64,000 nucleotides of DNA from Flavobacterium ginsengisoli (GCF_029625315.1 NZ_CP121110.1:3419001-3483000); one strand, 5' to 3'. Positions 18,435 through 26,866 are shown, numbered from the stretch's first letter. A program made the numbers and translations. The notes: generated from the sequence alone by a model not told the origin.

Positions 18435-18528
18435 GTTGTTAGGCTGAGCGAAGTCGAAGCCTAACAAGAAACTCGACAATCTAAATTCCATACTTTGCGC
18501 GGACTTCGACTTCTCTCAGCCTGACAAC
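18435..18528. repeat. Dispersed palindromic intergenic repeat
   Basis: The left arm GTTAGGCTGAGCGAAGTCGAAG faces a right arm CTTCGACTTCTCTCAGCCTGAC across about 45 bases. Repeats of this type (GGCTGAGCGAAGTCGAAG) are scattered between genes in many Flavobacteria. A half-site-like piece also occurs near 49477-49503. It could form a long stem if transcribed. Confidence 0.6.
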
Positions 18529-18578
18529 GATGAAAAAAACTTAGTCTCTCAGCATCTTAGAAACTTAGAATCTTCAAA

Positions 18579-18612
18579 AAAAAAGCCCCAATCGTAAGAT
18601 TGAGGCTTTTTG
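18579..18612 (-). terminator. Terminator after rplY
   Basis: An A-rich/T-rich flanked stem AAAAGCC..AATC pairs with GATT..GGCTTTT around a GTAA loop, 17 bp beyond the corrected rplY stop. Confidence 0.7.
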
Positions 18613-18628
18613 TATTGAGTGAAAAAAA

Positions 18629-19241
18629 TTATTTTTTCTTTCCTTTTGCAGGAGCTTTTGCAGCTTTTGCGGCTTCTTGAGCAGACTTTCATAGCAGCAC
18701 GAGAAATTCTCACTTGACAAACAACTGTGTTGTCTGGGTGCATAATTTTGTACTCTGGTTTTCCAACTTTAGTAACATATAATTTGTTACCCATTTCAAG
18801 TGGAGTGATGTCAGCTTCAACGAAATCAGGAAGATTTGCTGGTAAAGCTTTAACTTTTAATTTACGTTGGTTCAAACGTAAAACACCTCCCGCAAGAACA
18901 CCTTTAGATGTACCAACGATTTTCACAGGAACTTCCATTGTGATTTCTTTATCATCAAATAATTGGAAGAAGTCAATGTGTAAAATTTTGTCAGTAACTG
19001 GGTGAACTTGGATATCTTGCAAAATTGCATTGAATGATTTTCCTTTTCCAAGCTCAATCACAACTGTGTGTGCATTTGGAGTGTAAACCAAGTTTTTGAA
19101 CGCTGCAGCGTCTGCTGAGAAGTGTACTGCTTGATTTCCTCCGTATAACACGCAAGGAACCGCTCCAGCATTACGTAAGGCTTTAGTTGACACTTTGCCC
19201 ACGCTTTCTCTTTCTGATCCTTTAATTGTAATCGATTTCAT
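18629..19241 (-). CDS. rplY: Ribosomal protein bL25/Ctc (one frameshift, probably a sequence error)
   Basis: This general-stress type L25 binds 5S rRNA in the large subunit. The N-terminal domain starts [16 protein letters not shown] and includes VPCVLYGG; the C-terminal TL5-like domain includes [10 protein letters not shown] and KGVLAGGVL. Near the end GTCTGC (18681-18686, plus-strand GCAGAC) should be GCTGC, restoring an Ala/Lys-rich tail ([20 protein letters not shown]). The stop then moves from 18549 to 18629 and the gene has 204 codons including stop. It lies between prs and pth, a common bacterial order. Confidence 0.88.
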
Positions 19242-19361
19242 TGTAAAAAAATATAGTTATTAAATAAATATTCTATTTTGTTGTAAGCTTTAAGCAATAT
19301 GCTTTAGGCTTTTTATGCAAAGTAAATAAGCTTAAGGCCAAAAGCCTACAGCCTACTGCTT

Positions 19362-20304
19362 TTACATAATGAATTTTCCACTGATGGAATTGTTGTGGTG
19401 AACCATCTGCATAACCTCTGCAAATAAAGGCGCGCAACTTACCACTTTTATTTTCTTTGATTCTCTCTTTAACGGAATAGAATCTGTTACGATTAATTCT
19501 GTTAGTTTCGAATTTTCAATTTTCTCATACGCACCGCCAGATAAAATAGCGTGTGTACAAATTGCTCTTACACTTAGCGCTCCTTTTTCGATCATTAGGT
19601 CGGCAGCTTTCGCTAATGTTCCTCCCGTATCGATCATGTCGTCTACTAAGATTACGTTACGTCCTTTTACTTCACCAATAAGTTCCATAGTGTCGATAAC
19701 GTTGGTCGCTTTTCTTTGTTTGTAACAGATAACTACATCTGATGCTAAAAACTTAGAATAAGCATATGCTCTTTTTGAACCTCCCATATCTGGAGATGCA
19801 ATTGTTAGATTTTCTAAATTTAAACTTTCTACGTATGGTAAAAAGATTGTAGATGCAAATAAATGATCTACTGGTTTTTCAAAGAATCCTTGAATTTGGT
19901 CTGCATGCAGATCCATTGTCATGATTCTTGTTGCTCCTGCAGCAGTTAATAGGTTTGCTACTAACTTTGCTCCAATCGGAACTCTTGGTTTGTCTTTTCT
20001 ATCTTGTCTTGCCCAACCAAAATAAGGCATAACTGCTGTAATGTGTCTTGCTGATGCGCGTTTTGCAAGCATCAATCATTAACAACAATTCCATCAGATT
20101 ATCTGCACTTGGAAAAGTCGAACAAACGATAAATACTCGCAACCCTCTTATTGACTCTTCGTAAGACGGCTGAAATTCTCCGTCACTATACGTTGACATC
20201 GTTACTTTTCCTAACGGAATCCCGTAGTCTTTTGCAATTTTTTCTGCAAGATAAACACTTTGTGAACAAGCAAAAATTTTAGCTTCTGGTTCTAGGTGCG
20301 ACAT
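19362..20304 (-). CDS. prs: Ribose-phosphate pyrophosphokinase (one frameshift, probably a sequence error)
   Basis: Prs makes PRPP from ribose-5-phosphate and ATP, needed for nucleotides, His and Trp. Motifs: YSDGEFQ, the ATP-binding loop FGWARQDRKDKPR, the catalytic flexible-loop region SKFLASDVVICYKQRK, and the PRPP-binding VDDMIDTGGTLAKAA near residue 220. The frame breaks at 20065-20070 (plus-strand GCAAGC); restoring GCAGC gives LLLMIDAAKRASARHI and 314 codons including stop, the family length. A cell without Prs would need many supplements, so real inactivation is unlikely. Confidence 0.92.
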
Positions 20305-20496
20305 TGTAATGTGTTGTTTTATTCCGTTACGTTTAAAAAATTCTACTTTATACCTGGATAAAGCGGAAGCGTATAAATGTCTCGGATGTAGTTAGTTGTG
20401 TGTGCTTCGTTTTAACGAGCTGCAAATTTATAAAATTTATTGAACACTGAAAGCAAAAATTTAAGTATTTTTAGTAGTTCGTTTAAAATTATTTTT

Positions 20497-20504
20497 TACA
20501 TTTG
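20497..20504 (+). promoter_or_regulatory. -7 promoter element upstream of tRNA-Leu
   Basis: TACATTTG fits TAnnTTTG and is followed by GCACC. A transcript from here would reach the tRNA start after about 80 nt. Confidence 0.5.
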
Positions 20505-20586
20505 CACCGTGTTAAAGGAATGACGCCATTTATGACTTCATTCTATTGCGTTAAAATAATTGATTTATCATTTATTTTTTCGTCTG

Positions 20587-22200
20587 CTAAGCCCGGATGG
20601 CGGAATTGGTAGACGCGCTGGTCTCAAACACCTGTGGGAAACCGTGCCGGTTCGACTCCGGCTCGGGTACTTTAACGGAAAAGCTGTCATTTTTGACAGC
20701 TTTTTCTTTTTTAAGCCTTTCCGAACCCTTGCTATTTCTAGTCAAGACGTTGATTACCTCATTGACTTGAGTGGTTCGACAATCATCATTTCCAAAAAGT
20801 AATTTTTGAGTAAAAATCGCACCTGCTACAATTCTTTTTCCATCATAATCTGCATTAAGAAACAACTTATCCAAGTTTGCAAGTAACTCAAGACCTGAAT
20901 CTACATACGTTTTTATTGAATCCGTCTTAGCACTAAGAATCTCAATTTCATTGTTCACAACGCTTAAATTTCCATTTATGCGTTCTATTATACTTTCAAA
21001 TCTTTCTGTACTGATATCGTCACTCATAAGCTTATCTTCTGCTTTTTCAATTTGAGCTTTTAATGCTCTCTGAGCCTCCAGCTTAATCTCAAGCTGATTA
21101 CTTTTATCTCCATTGATTTGAGATTCTGAATCTTTTAAAACATCAACAAACAATTCTTTTATATTTTCATTTATCTGTAAACCACTTAAAATACTTGCGA
21201 TTTTAAGATGAGCATCATCAACGGAGACCCTTGTTTTGCACTTATTTCTACAATGATAATAAGCATACCTCTTTGTTCTACCTTTAGAATTACTTCCCGT
21301 GATTTGACTTCCACAAATCTTACAAGTTAAGAAATCACGCATTGGGAAATCATGGTTTTTATGACTCGGTTTGATTCCGTGCCATCTTTTTCCCTTAAAC
21401 ACATTTTGAACCTTGTTGAACGTTTCCAAATCTATTAAAGCCTCATGTTTACCATCAACTATCATCGCAGATTCCTTTTTAAATTCAGGAACTCTTATTT
21501 TACCGATATACACAATGTTTTTAAGAAGTTCGCTAAAAGCACTCTTCTTTAACTCCATTCCGTCTTGTCTTAACTTTTTCCTTATCGTTTCTACAGGCTC
21601 TATCCCCATAGCAACTTCTTTGAATGCTCTTTTTACTAAACCAGCATGTTCATTTGGCTTAAGAGTAGATTTTTTCAGTTCATCTCTAAAGTTATCATAT
21701 CCAAACGGAGCTTTTCCAACAAAATAACCATCTTTCTTCGCTTGATAAGTTCCCGCAATTGTTCTACTAGATATTTTATCCCTCTCAACCTCGCCAGCAG
21801 TCAAATAAATAGCCAATACCATTTTATTGTCAGAATTACTCGTGTCTAGGTATTGCTCAGATGCATTTAACTCAACACCTATTGAATCAAACTCTCTTAA
21901 AACCGTCAGAGCTTGTTCAACATTCCTTGAAAACCTATCCCATTTAGCAAAAAGAACCTTATGGATTTCTTTCTTGTTGGATTTCACATATGTTTTCAAT
22001 TTTGACCATTCTGGTCTATTGAAGTTTTTAGCCGAGTGGTCTTCTCTGTAAACTTTGACAATATTATAGCTCCTTGAATCACAGTATCTCTTTAAGGATT
22101 CTTCTTGATAATCTAAACTAAAACCTTTTTGAGCTTGCTCATCAGTGCTCACCCTGCAATAAATTATCACATTTACACTACTATTCATAAACTTCTCCAT
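20587..22200 (-). CDS. Large serine recombinase (site-specific integrase)
   Basis: This 537-aa protein has a resolvase catalytic domain (residues about 9-155) with nucleophile Ser18 in YCRVSTDEQ and the conserved WDRFSRN and LAIYLTAGEVERDKIS segments. A recombinase domain follows (about 165-270), then a zinc-ribbon (CKICGSQI ... YHCRNKC), then a coiled-coil region (about 360-440). An alternative start at MNSSVNVI (residue 5) is equally likely. The last ~35 residues are translated from the tRNA terminator and antisense tRNA, so the native C-terminus may differ. Large serine recombinases insert and excise phage and mobile-element DNA. Confidence 0.88.
   Translation of the reverse strand: MEKFMNSSVNVIIYCRVSTDEQAQKGFSLDYQEESLKRYCDSRSYNIVKVYREDHSAKNFNRPEWSKLKTYVKSNKKEIHKVLFAKWDRFSRNVEQALTVLREFDSIGVELNASEQYLDTSNSDNKMVLAIYLTAGEVERDKISSRTIAGTYQAKKDGYFVGKAPFGYDNFRDELKKSTLKPNEHAGLVKRAFKEVAMGIEPVETIRKKLRQDGMELKKSAFSELLKNIVYIGKIRVPEFKKESAMIVDGKHEALIDLETFNKVQNVFKGKRWHGIKPSHKNHDFPMRDFLTCKICGSQITGSNSKGRTKRYAYYHCRNKCKTRVSVDDAHLKIASILSGLQINENIKELFVDVLKDSESQINGDKSNQLEIKLEAQRALKAQIEKAEDKLMSDDISTERFESIIERINGNLSVVNNEIEILSAKTDSIKTYVDSGLELLANLDKLFLNADYDGKRIVAGAIFTQKLLFGNDDCRTTQVNEVINVLTRNSKGSERLKKEKAVKNDSFSVKVPEPESNRHGFPQVFETSASTNSAIRA
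20591..20669 (+). tRNA. tRNA-Leu (CAA anticodon)
   Basis: The acceptor 5' strand GCCCGGA, D-arm GAATTGGTAGACGC, anticodon loop CTCAAAC (anticodon CAA), long variable arm and T-arm GCCGG-TTCGACT-CCGGC are all present. Two oddities: the 3' acceptor strand reads TCGGGT, one base short of TCCGGGT needed to pair with GCCCGGA, and it lies in a CCGG context like the gene deletions. Also the anticodon stem has one T-T mismatch (CTGGT facing ACCTG). CCA is not encoded. A terminator follows. Confidence 0.85.
20679..20708 (+). terminator. Terminator after tRNA-Leu
   Basis: Stem AAAGCTGTCA/TGACAGCTTT with a short T loop is followed by TTTCTTTTTT, 10 bp after the tRNA. Confidence 0.75.
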
Positions 22201-22474
22201 TTAAGTCGGTTGGTAAGTTTAGACAATAAGTCCTTGCTCGTAATTCATTTTCAAAAGACTCGATATCCTCATAATAGCATATATCTGCATAGCTATCCAA
22301 AACTGAGTATGTCACAAAATATTCATCTTCGAATGAAATCATTGCCCATTCTACATATTTATCATTAAGTAAACTAATAATTCCAGATTCACACACAATA
22401 CCTTTTAATTTAATCATTGCTATTTGCTCATGTATTGTCATTCTAAATCTTCTTCGTAATCTTTGTATTCCCAT
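22181..22474 (-). CDS. Hypothetical protein preceding the serine recombinase
   Basis: This 97-aa acidic protein is not one I recognise. Its first 12 residues are strongly basic (MGIQRLRRRFRM); the rest has alternating aromatic/acidic strands (YADICYYEDIESFENELRA). It overlaps the recombinase start by 20 bp and starts 6 bp after a small upstream ORF, so the three form one transcription unit. By position it may be a recombination directionality factor or a regulator of the recombinase, but nothing in the sequence shows this. Confidence 0.6.
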   Translation of the reverse strand: MGIQRLRRRFRMTIHEQIAMIKLKGIVCESGIISLLNDKYVEWAMISFEDEYFVTYSVLDSYADICYYEDIESFENELRARTYCLNLPTDLNGEVYE

Positions 22475-22480
22475 ATATTT

Positions 22481-22618
22481 TTATTTTAAATTATTTTTAT
22501 TTGATTGGCACACTTCTGCCAATTTATAAAGCACATTTCGGATTAATTCAATTTCTTCATCCGAGTATTTTATTCCTTTTTTATTTAATATTTTTTTACA
22601 TTGTGTTACACTTAACAA
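22481..22618 (-). CDS. Small hypothetical protein (45 aa, TTG start)
   Basis: This short frame has good protein character: a basic N-terminus with KKILNKKGIKY followed by an amphipathic helix DEEIELIRNVLYKLAEVC. It resembles small proteins I have seen in Bacteroidota mobile elements, though I cannot name a family. There is no ATG; TTG at 22618 is the most likely start, or an ATC two codons earlier if that is a misread start codon. It ends 6 bp before the 97-aa gene on the same strand, suggesting a shared transcript with the recombinase. Confidence 0.45.
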   Translation of the reverse strand: MLSVTQCKKILNKKGIKYSDEEIELIRNVLYKLAEVCQSNKNNLK

Positions 22619-23153
22619 TTTGATACTCTGTCGTCATTTTCCAATTTTTTTCTTTGACGGTGGAATTCTTCTTATTGTAGGTCGCTAAAGACCTTTCCTA
22701 AACCAGTTTGATTTAGAAATTGTATGTATACGGCATGATTAACACTAATTTGTTGACATACCTTTCCTCTTCAGTTATTTTTACTGAATTTGATTATTTA
22801 AAACATGTTTTGATTTTTAGAGCCTGCTGTTCAGCTTTACAACTTGCTCTTATTCCATTCTTTAGCTGTCAGAATGGCGAAAAGATTCTTGCAATAATCT
22901 TTTTCCTTTGATTTTGTTTGACAAAGGTATGCGAAAAAAACGGGACTCAAAAATGGGTAAAAACCTACAATTATTGATTTTGTTAAAGTTGCTAACTTAA
23001 TTGAGTTACAAGGCTCTTAATTGTTTTTAAATAACTAAAAATCAATAAATTAGCATAAATACATAACTAAATTGAGTTATGTATTTTTCCTTTTTTGAAG
23101 AATTCGCAAAAAACAATGAAAAATGCATTGAATTTTTGCGAATAATTTTTTAG
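22619..23153. other. Intergenic region with two inverted repeats
   Basis: No convincing gene lies here; a 63-codon plus-strand frame near 22720 looks random. Two hairpins sit near the tyrosine-recombinase end: a perfect 11-bp stem AATACATAACT/AGTTATGTATT at 23058-23085, and a long stem ATTCGCAAAAA/TTTTTGCGAAT at 23102-23143 with CAATG/CATTG inside. They may terminate the recombinase transcript or be recombination sites. Confidence 0.5.
23058..23143. repeat. Two adjacent inverted repeats beside the tyrosine recombinase
   Basis: The stems are 23058-23085 (perfect, 11 bp, 6-base loop) and 23102-23143 (11-bp outer stem plus inner CAATG/CATTG). They start 11 bp after the recombinase stop. Adjacent inverted repeats beside a tyrosine recombinase are also what its binding sites could look like. 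Confidence 0.5.
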
Positions 23154-23729
23154 CTATACGCTTAAATACAGGTTACTTATCTCCTGTTCTCGGATTCCAA
23201 GATAGATTTTAGTGGTCGAAACATTCGAATGATTGAATAATTGAGATAGTAACAGCAAAGCTTGGTCACTGTACTTGTTGACCTCCCATACACGTCTACC
23301 TAAGGTTTTTCTCATAAAGTGGCTTGAATACTGACCACGCACTTTGTATTTGGCAAAAATATCTTTCAGTTTGCTGTTCACGTATTGTATGCTGAACGGC
23401 TTATCTCCAGTGCGGTTGGCGAACATCAAATCGCTTTCGTTAGCTTTGAGTTGAACAAACAGACGACTCAGGATGGTCTGCAACTCTGGGTTGATGGTCA
23501 CTTTTCTGGTCTTTTTGGTCTTCTTCTCGGTTATCGTGAAGTAATCCTGATTCAAAACCTGATTCCAACGAAGCTGGAGCAGGTCAGAAATTCTCAGACC
23601 AATGTAAGAACCTGTTGCAATAAGTAGCGCAAATTTCAGGTCGTTATCACGCTCCAGTTTCAAAACGATGCTCTGCATCTTTTCCCACTCTAAAAAATCA
23701 CTTGTCGTCTTTTGTCCTTTTAATGCCAT
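23154..23729 (-). CDS. Short tyrosine recombinase
   Basis: This 191-aa protein covers only the catalytic half of a tyrosine recombinase and lacks the usual N-terminal SAM-like DNA-binding domain. Active-site residues are visible: Arg46 in GSYIGLRISDLLQLRW, Lys in the KKTKKTRK beta-turn, HFMRKTLGRR (His/Arg, near 138), His in LFNHSN, and Tyr in TTKIYLG (near 177). Such short forms occur in Bacteroidota elements and phase-variation invertases. With the serine recombinase it gives the element two different recombination enzymes. Confidence 0.8.
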   Translation of the reverse strand: MALKGQKTTSDFLEWEKMQSIVLKLERDNDLKFALLIATGSYIGLRISDLLQLRWNQVLNQDYFTITEKKTKKTRKVTINPELQTILSRLFVQLKANESDLMFANRTGDKPFSIQYVNSKLKDIFAKYKVRGQYSSHFMRKTLGRRVWEVNKYSDQALLLLSQLFNHSNVSTTKIYLGIREQEISNLYLSV

Positions 23730-23944
23730 AATTCATGATTTTAGTTTCACTTTTCTACCTTAATATGTGTATCTGAAAGCGGTAGATTCTTCATGCTCTG
23801 TAAACCGCTGATTTCATTGAGCTTACACGATTACTTTCACTTCTTTTAGAAAGTGAAACAAATGTCCAGGTCTATTTTGGATTGTGCAAGAAAAATCCTG
23901 GATTTCCTGGACTCACGGATTTTTGGGTCATTTCAGAGCACAAA

Positions 23945-23970
23945 AAAACGAGGTCGTTAGCCTCGTTCTT
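23945..23970 (-). terminator. Minus-strand terminator ending the 47-aa gene
   Basis: On the minus strand stem AACGAGG/CCTCGTT with a 7-base loop is followed by TTTTTTTG. It overlaps the stop codon of the small gene just upstream, supporting the idea that this gene is real. Confidence 0.7.
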
Positions 23971-24101
23971 TGGATTGTATCAATTGTGTAAATTCTTCAA
24001 GTTCCTTGTCCGTAAAATTTCCCGCTTTGAATGACAGCGGATATCTTATAGCTTGCGTCTTTAGTATCTGTTTTAGTTGGGAAGCTTATTACTATTTTCA
24101 T
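23957..24101 (-). CDS. Small 47-aa protein, hidden by one GCNGC frameshift
   Basis: From the ATG at 24101 the frame reads MKIVISFPTKTDTKDA; it is cut by a shift at plus-strand GCTTGC (24051-24056). Reading GCTGC joins it to AIRYPLSFKAGNF and then TDKELEEFTQLIQSKERG, ending at 23957 in a 48-codon gene (including stop). Both halves look like protein and the corrected gene ends inside a good terminator. There is no known family. It lies between the tyrosine recombinase and the polymerase-like gene. Evidence is the frame, its fit to the error rule seen in known genes, and the terminator. Confidence 0.6.
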
Positions 24102-24943
24102 GTTCTCTTTTTATCATAAATATCATCGGAAATCAAATTCGGAATTTTTTCTCAGAAATTTTTTGCCATTTTCTCATCAGATTTTTTTTTCTCCATTTTT
24201 GTCAGCGCAGTTTACGGACATATCCGAGCTACGGGGAAGCAATGTGTACATTTTGGAGTATTAGGTTAGGAGGTAACTTGGCTCTACTGCCAATGTTTGC
24301 AGGAGGTGCGGAGGGTCTGCTTGACGTGAATAAGTCTTTTGGTTCAGATTGTTCCACTTTGCAGGCTTCCCAGCATTTACAGGAGCATCTATAGCTCTAT
24401 AGGAACATGATACGGCACTTAATGGTACATGAAACAGCTGATAAGGTTTGATTACTCTTTATCTTCTCTCTATCATATATGTTACTTAGTACCTTATAGC
24501 ATTTTATGAGTATAACATCAGTGATATCAAGGCTTAAGAGCACATAGACCAAAATTTTGTTATGCTCAGTCTGCGCTATTGTTCTAAAGGTTTCGAGCGG
24601 AAAATTATTTCTTTCTGTCTCTCTTCTATCATATATGTTACTTATTACTATTATACAACAACACCAGCAATAACAAGGTATTCAGACGTATTTTGACCTT
24701 GGCTTTATGCGCAGTTTGCGCTAATCAAAAATGTTGGTCTAAAAAATAACTTCAAATATTTATCAAAATAGTGTTCCAAAACTATTGACTATTCTATGAT
24801 TTAGAAGTATACTTGATAATAACTGAGAGAAAACTCATTAAATCCTTGGTTGCTGGGAGTTATAGCCCCAGCTTCTCTTACCAAGCTAATCTAAGAGACA
24901 ATAATCCGTCCAAGTGGCGGAACGAGAATAAGAGAATATCGCA
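24102..24943 (+). other. Long untranslated leader of the polymerase-like gene
   Basis: About 840 bp without a convincing gene. A 105-codon plus-strand frame (24077-24394) has no protein-like composition. The region holds two diverged ~125-bp direct repeats (listed separately) and, next to the ATG, short hairpins TCTCTTA/TAAGAGA (near 24877-24901) and CCG...CGG (near 24907-24921). The layout would suit a replication origin, iterons or a structured RNA. Confidence 0.5.
24469..24748 (+). repeat. Two diverged ~125-bp direct repeats
   Basis: Copies begin at 24469 and 24625 (156 bp apart). Both open with the identical 20 bases TCTATCATATATGTTACTTA, continue with alignable ACAnCAGnnATAnCAAGG and end with TATGCnCAGTnTGCGCTA. 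Similarity between the copies is clear at the ends and weak in the middle, as if only parts are constrained. Confidence 0.65.
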
Positions 24944-26542
24944 ATGACCTCTAAAAATGAAGACTACATCGCTTTTACTGGCGATACAGGAGACTTAGAC
25001 GTGCTCCTAAACGATTACAAGCTGTCAGAATCAGCACTGCGTTTCCCGAACGTAAATTCTATCCTAATACCAAAGAAAGCTCAGCATAACTTGCGAAAAC
25101 ACTGTAAAGTCATACTTAGAACAGTGGACTCGGATATTGACATTGCAGTTGAGAAATGTCTAGTGTTCCTTTCGAATCTCGCGAGCACCTATTACACGGA
25201 TTCAAAATGGAAACCGCTTAACGCAATGCTTCTGCACCAGCAGACCAAGAATGCAGACAATACCTATCTATACACCAAGATTATCAAAGTTCTGACCACT
25301 GGAACAAGCACAGGAGCGTTTATTGAAGTTGACAAAAGTTATCAGAAAGGTTTTGAATCTAAAAAATTTCGATTGACCGATACTTATCTTAAAGCGGGTC
25401 TGATTGAGTATACCATAAAAGATGCAGGAATTATTAGTACACGGAATAAGTTGTACTATCAGCAGTTAAGCAAAGCCATAACAAATCCAATCTGTTACAA
25501 TCTAATTATGATGTATCAAAAGATTGATTTACCGACCAGCGAAGAATTGCTTGCTATCGGCAGGAAGTTGGTCAAAGAAGGTCGTATTACCAAAAAAGGC
25601 AAAATCCTAACCGTGCGTAACAAACATAAAGACCACTACTGGCTAGACGTAAAAAACAGAAGCTTCGTTGAGGATAACATCGAGTTGTTTGAGTTCTTAA
25701 CTTCTCGTGGCTTTATGATTCCAAGTGCTGGCGATATGTCAAGCGGTGGTCGTGTGGTGGACAGCTTCACGCTTATGCCTTCATGGATTCGGGAACAGAT
25801 TACTATTGAAGGAAAGAAGTTAACTGAATGTGATTACACCGCTCTGCACCCAAACATTGCCATCAAGCTGTATGATGGTTCAATGACTTACCTCACACAC
25901 GGATTAGTGGCGGAACGTACAGGAATTGACCTCAAAGATGTCAAGATTGAGCACCTGAGTTTTTTCAATATGACATGGAATGGAATGCGAAAATCTCCGC
26001 TGTTTGAATACTATTCAACAAATGAATCCGACATGTTAGCTCGAATCTATCATGATAAAAACGAGCATGGTCATAAGATTACTTCTCAAAAGATGTTCAT
26101 GGTTGAAGTCGATATCATGAGCGCAGTTATCAGAGATTTGAACGCTAAAGACGTTTATGTTCTGTACGTTTATGATGCACTGATTTGTGAAGAAAAAGAC
26201 AGAGAACTTGTAGCTGAAACCATGAATTGTATTATTCTGGAACATGGTGTGAAAACCAGAGTCAAAGTAAACAGCAGTGATTTTATTGAATCAACGTTTG
26301 AGCCGTTGCAGAAATACGCTCTGGATGAAATTGTAAATCTTTACGATATCCTGCCTCAATTGTCCTTTGATGTTGAAGATACTTTGAAAATCATTTCTGG
26401 CATTGACAGCTCCAACGTTGAAATGACTAAACTTCTGGATTATTTCAATAAACAGACTGCTCAGCAGAAGTACAATGATTATGATGGAGTTTTGATAACT
26501 CCTTCAATGATTTCGAAACTAAAAATTTTGATAAAACCTTAA
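24944..26542 (+). CDS. Polymerase-like protein of the mobile element (family unassigned)
   Basis: This 532-aa protein is not one I can name. Residues about 290-430 have palm-type spacing: ECDYTALHPNIA with Asp297, which resembles motif A of template-dependent polymerases (DYSxLHP or DxxSLYP), then FFNMTWNGMRK, then LYVYDALICEEKD with Asp411 as a motif C counterpart. The N-terminal half (about 1-200) resembles the DNA-binding part of plasmid/phage replication proteins in being basic and helical. With the repeats in its leader it could be a replication protein or a polymerase. Alternatively it is a nuclease or unrelated; the two Asp motifs are the only support. Confidence 0.45.
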   Translation: MTSKNEDYIAFTGDTGDLDVLLNDYKLSESALRFPNVNSILIPKKAQHNLRKHCKVILRTVDSDIDIAVEKCLVFLSNLASTYYTDSKWKPLNAMLLHQQTKNADNTYLYTKIIKVLTTGTSTGAFIEVDKSYQKGFESKKFRLTDTYLKAGLIEYTIKDAGIISTRNKLYYQQLSKAITNPICYNLIMMYQKIDLPTSEELLAIGRKLVKEGRITKKGKILTVRNKHKDHYWLDVKNRSFVEDNIELFEFLTSRGFMIPSAGDMSSGGRVVDSFTLMPSWIREQITIEGKKLTECDYTALHPNIAIKLYDGSMTYLTHGLVAERTGIDLKDVKIEHLSFFNMTWNGMRKSPLFEYYSTNESDMLARIYHDKNEHGHKITSQKMFMVEVDIMSAVIRDLNAKDVYVLYVYDALICEEKDRELVAETMNCIILEHGVKTRVKVNSSDFIESTFEPLQKYALDEIVNLYDILPQLSFDVEDTLKIISGIDSSNVEMTKLLDYFNKQTAQQKYNDYDGVLITPSMISKLKILIKP

Positions 26543-26550
26543 TAAAGAAA

Positions 26551-26586
26551 ATAAGCGTTAATCATGCTACTATGATTAACGCTTAC
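26551..26586. terminator. Strong bidirectional terminator
   Basis: A perfect 13-bp stem AAGCGTTAATCAT/ATGATTAACGCTT with a 6-base loop separates the polymerase-like gene from the convergent XRE gene. Flanks are AT-rich rather than pure T-runs. Confidence 0.75.
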
Positions 26587-26602
26587 TTATTCATAAGATT
26601 GA

Positions 26603-26866
26603 TTATTCTTTTCTTTTGGAATTAGGAATATCAATTCCTTTAAAAAACTCTTCCAGACTAATATCTAGCAGTTTACAGATTTTTATTAATGTTTTTAACT
26701 CAAAGTTTGCTCCTGTTTCCAATCTCCAATAAGCGGAACGGCTCATTTCTAAAGCAAATGCAATATGTTCGTAATTAGAATATCCTTTAGCTTTTCTTAA
26801 TTCTTTTAACCGCAATGCGATAGCTTGCAATTCTTCTATACTGTCTTTTGGAGTTGAATCTTTCAT
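26603..26866 (-). CDS. XRE-family helix-turn-helix regulator
   Basis: This 87-aa protein is a single Cro/C1-type HTH domain (about residues 15-72): LKELRKAKGYSNYEHIAFAL, then EMSRSAYWRLETGANF as the recognition helix region, then TLIKICKLLDISLEEFF. It is divergent from the 123-aa membrane gene, and two direct repeats lie between them. Such small XRE proteins often control mobile-element genes. Its own target is probably the adjacent intergenic region, but this is inference. Confidence 0.85.
   Translation of the reverse strand: MKDSTPKDSIEELQAIALRLKELRKAKGYSNYEHIAFALEMSRSAYWRLETGANFELKTLIKICKLLDISLEEFFKGIDIPNSKRKE

Noticed and set aside
20587..20660. Tail of the serine recombinase as a real C-terminal domain
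   Set aside because: It is antisense tRNA and terminator sequence, so it is an accident of the reading frame after insertion.
22720..22911. 63-codon plus-strand frame upstream of the tyrosine recombinase
   Set aside because: Random composition and no homologue I recognise; region is otherwise promoter and hairpins.
24077..24394. 105-codon plus-strand frame in the leader of the polymerase-like gene
   Set aside because: Its composition is dominated by Phe, Ser and Leu from AT-rich runs, it overlaps the region of the 47-aa gene and repeats, and it shows no domain.
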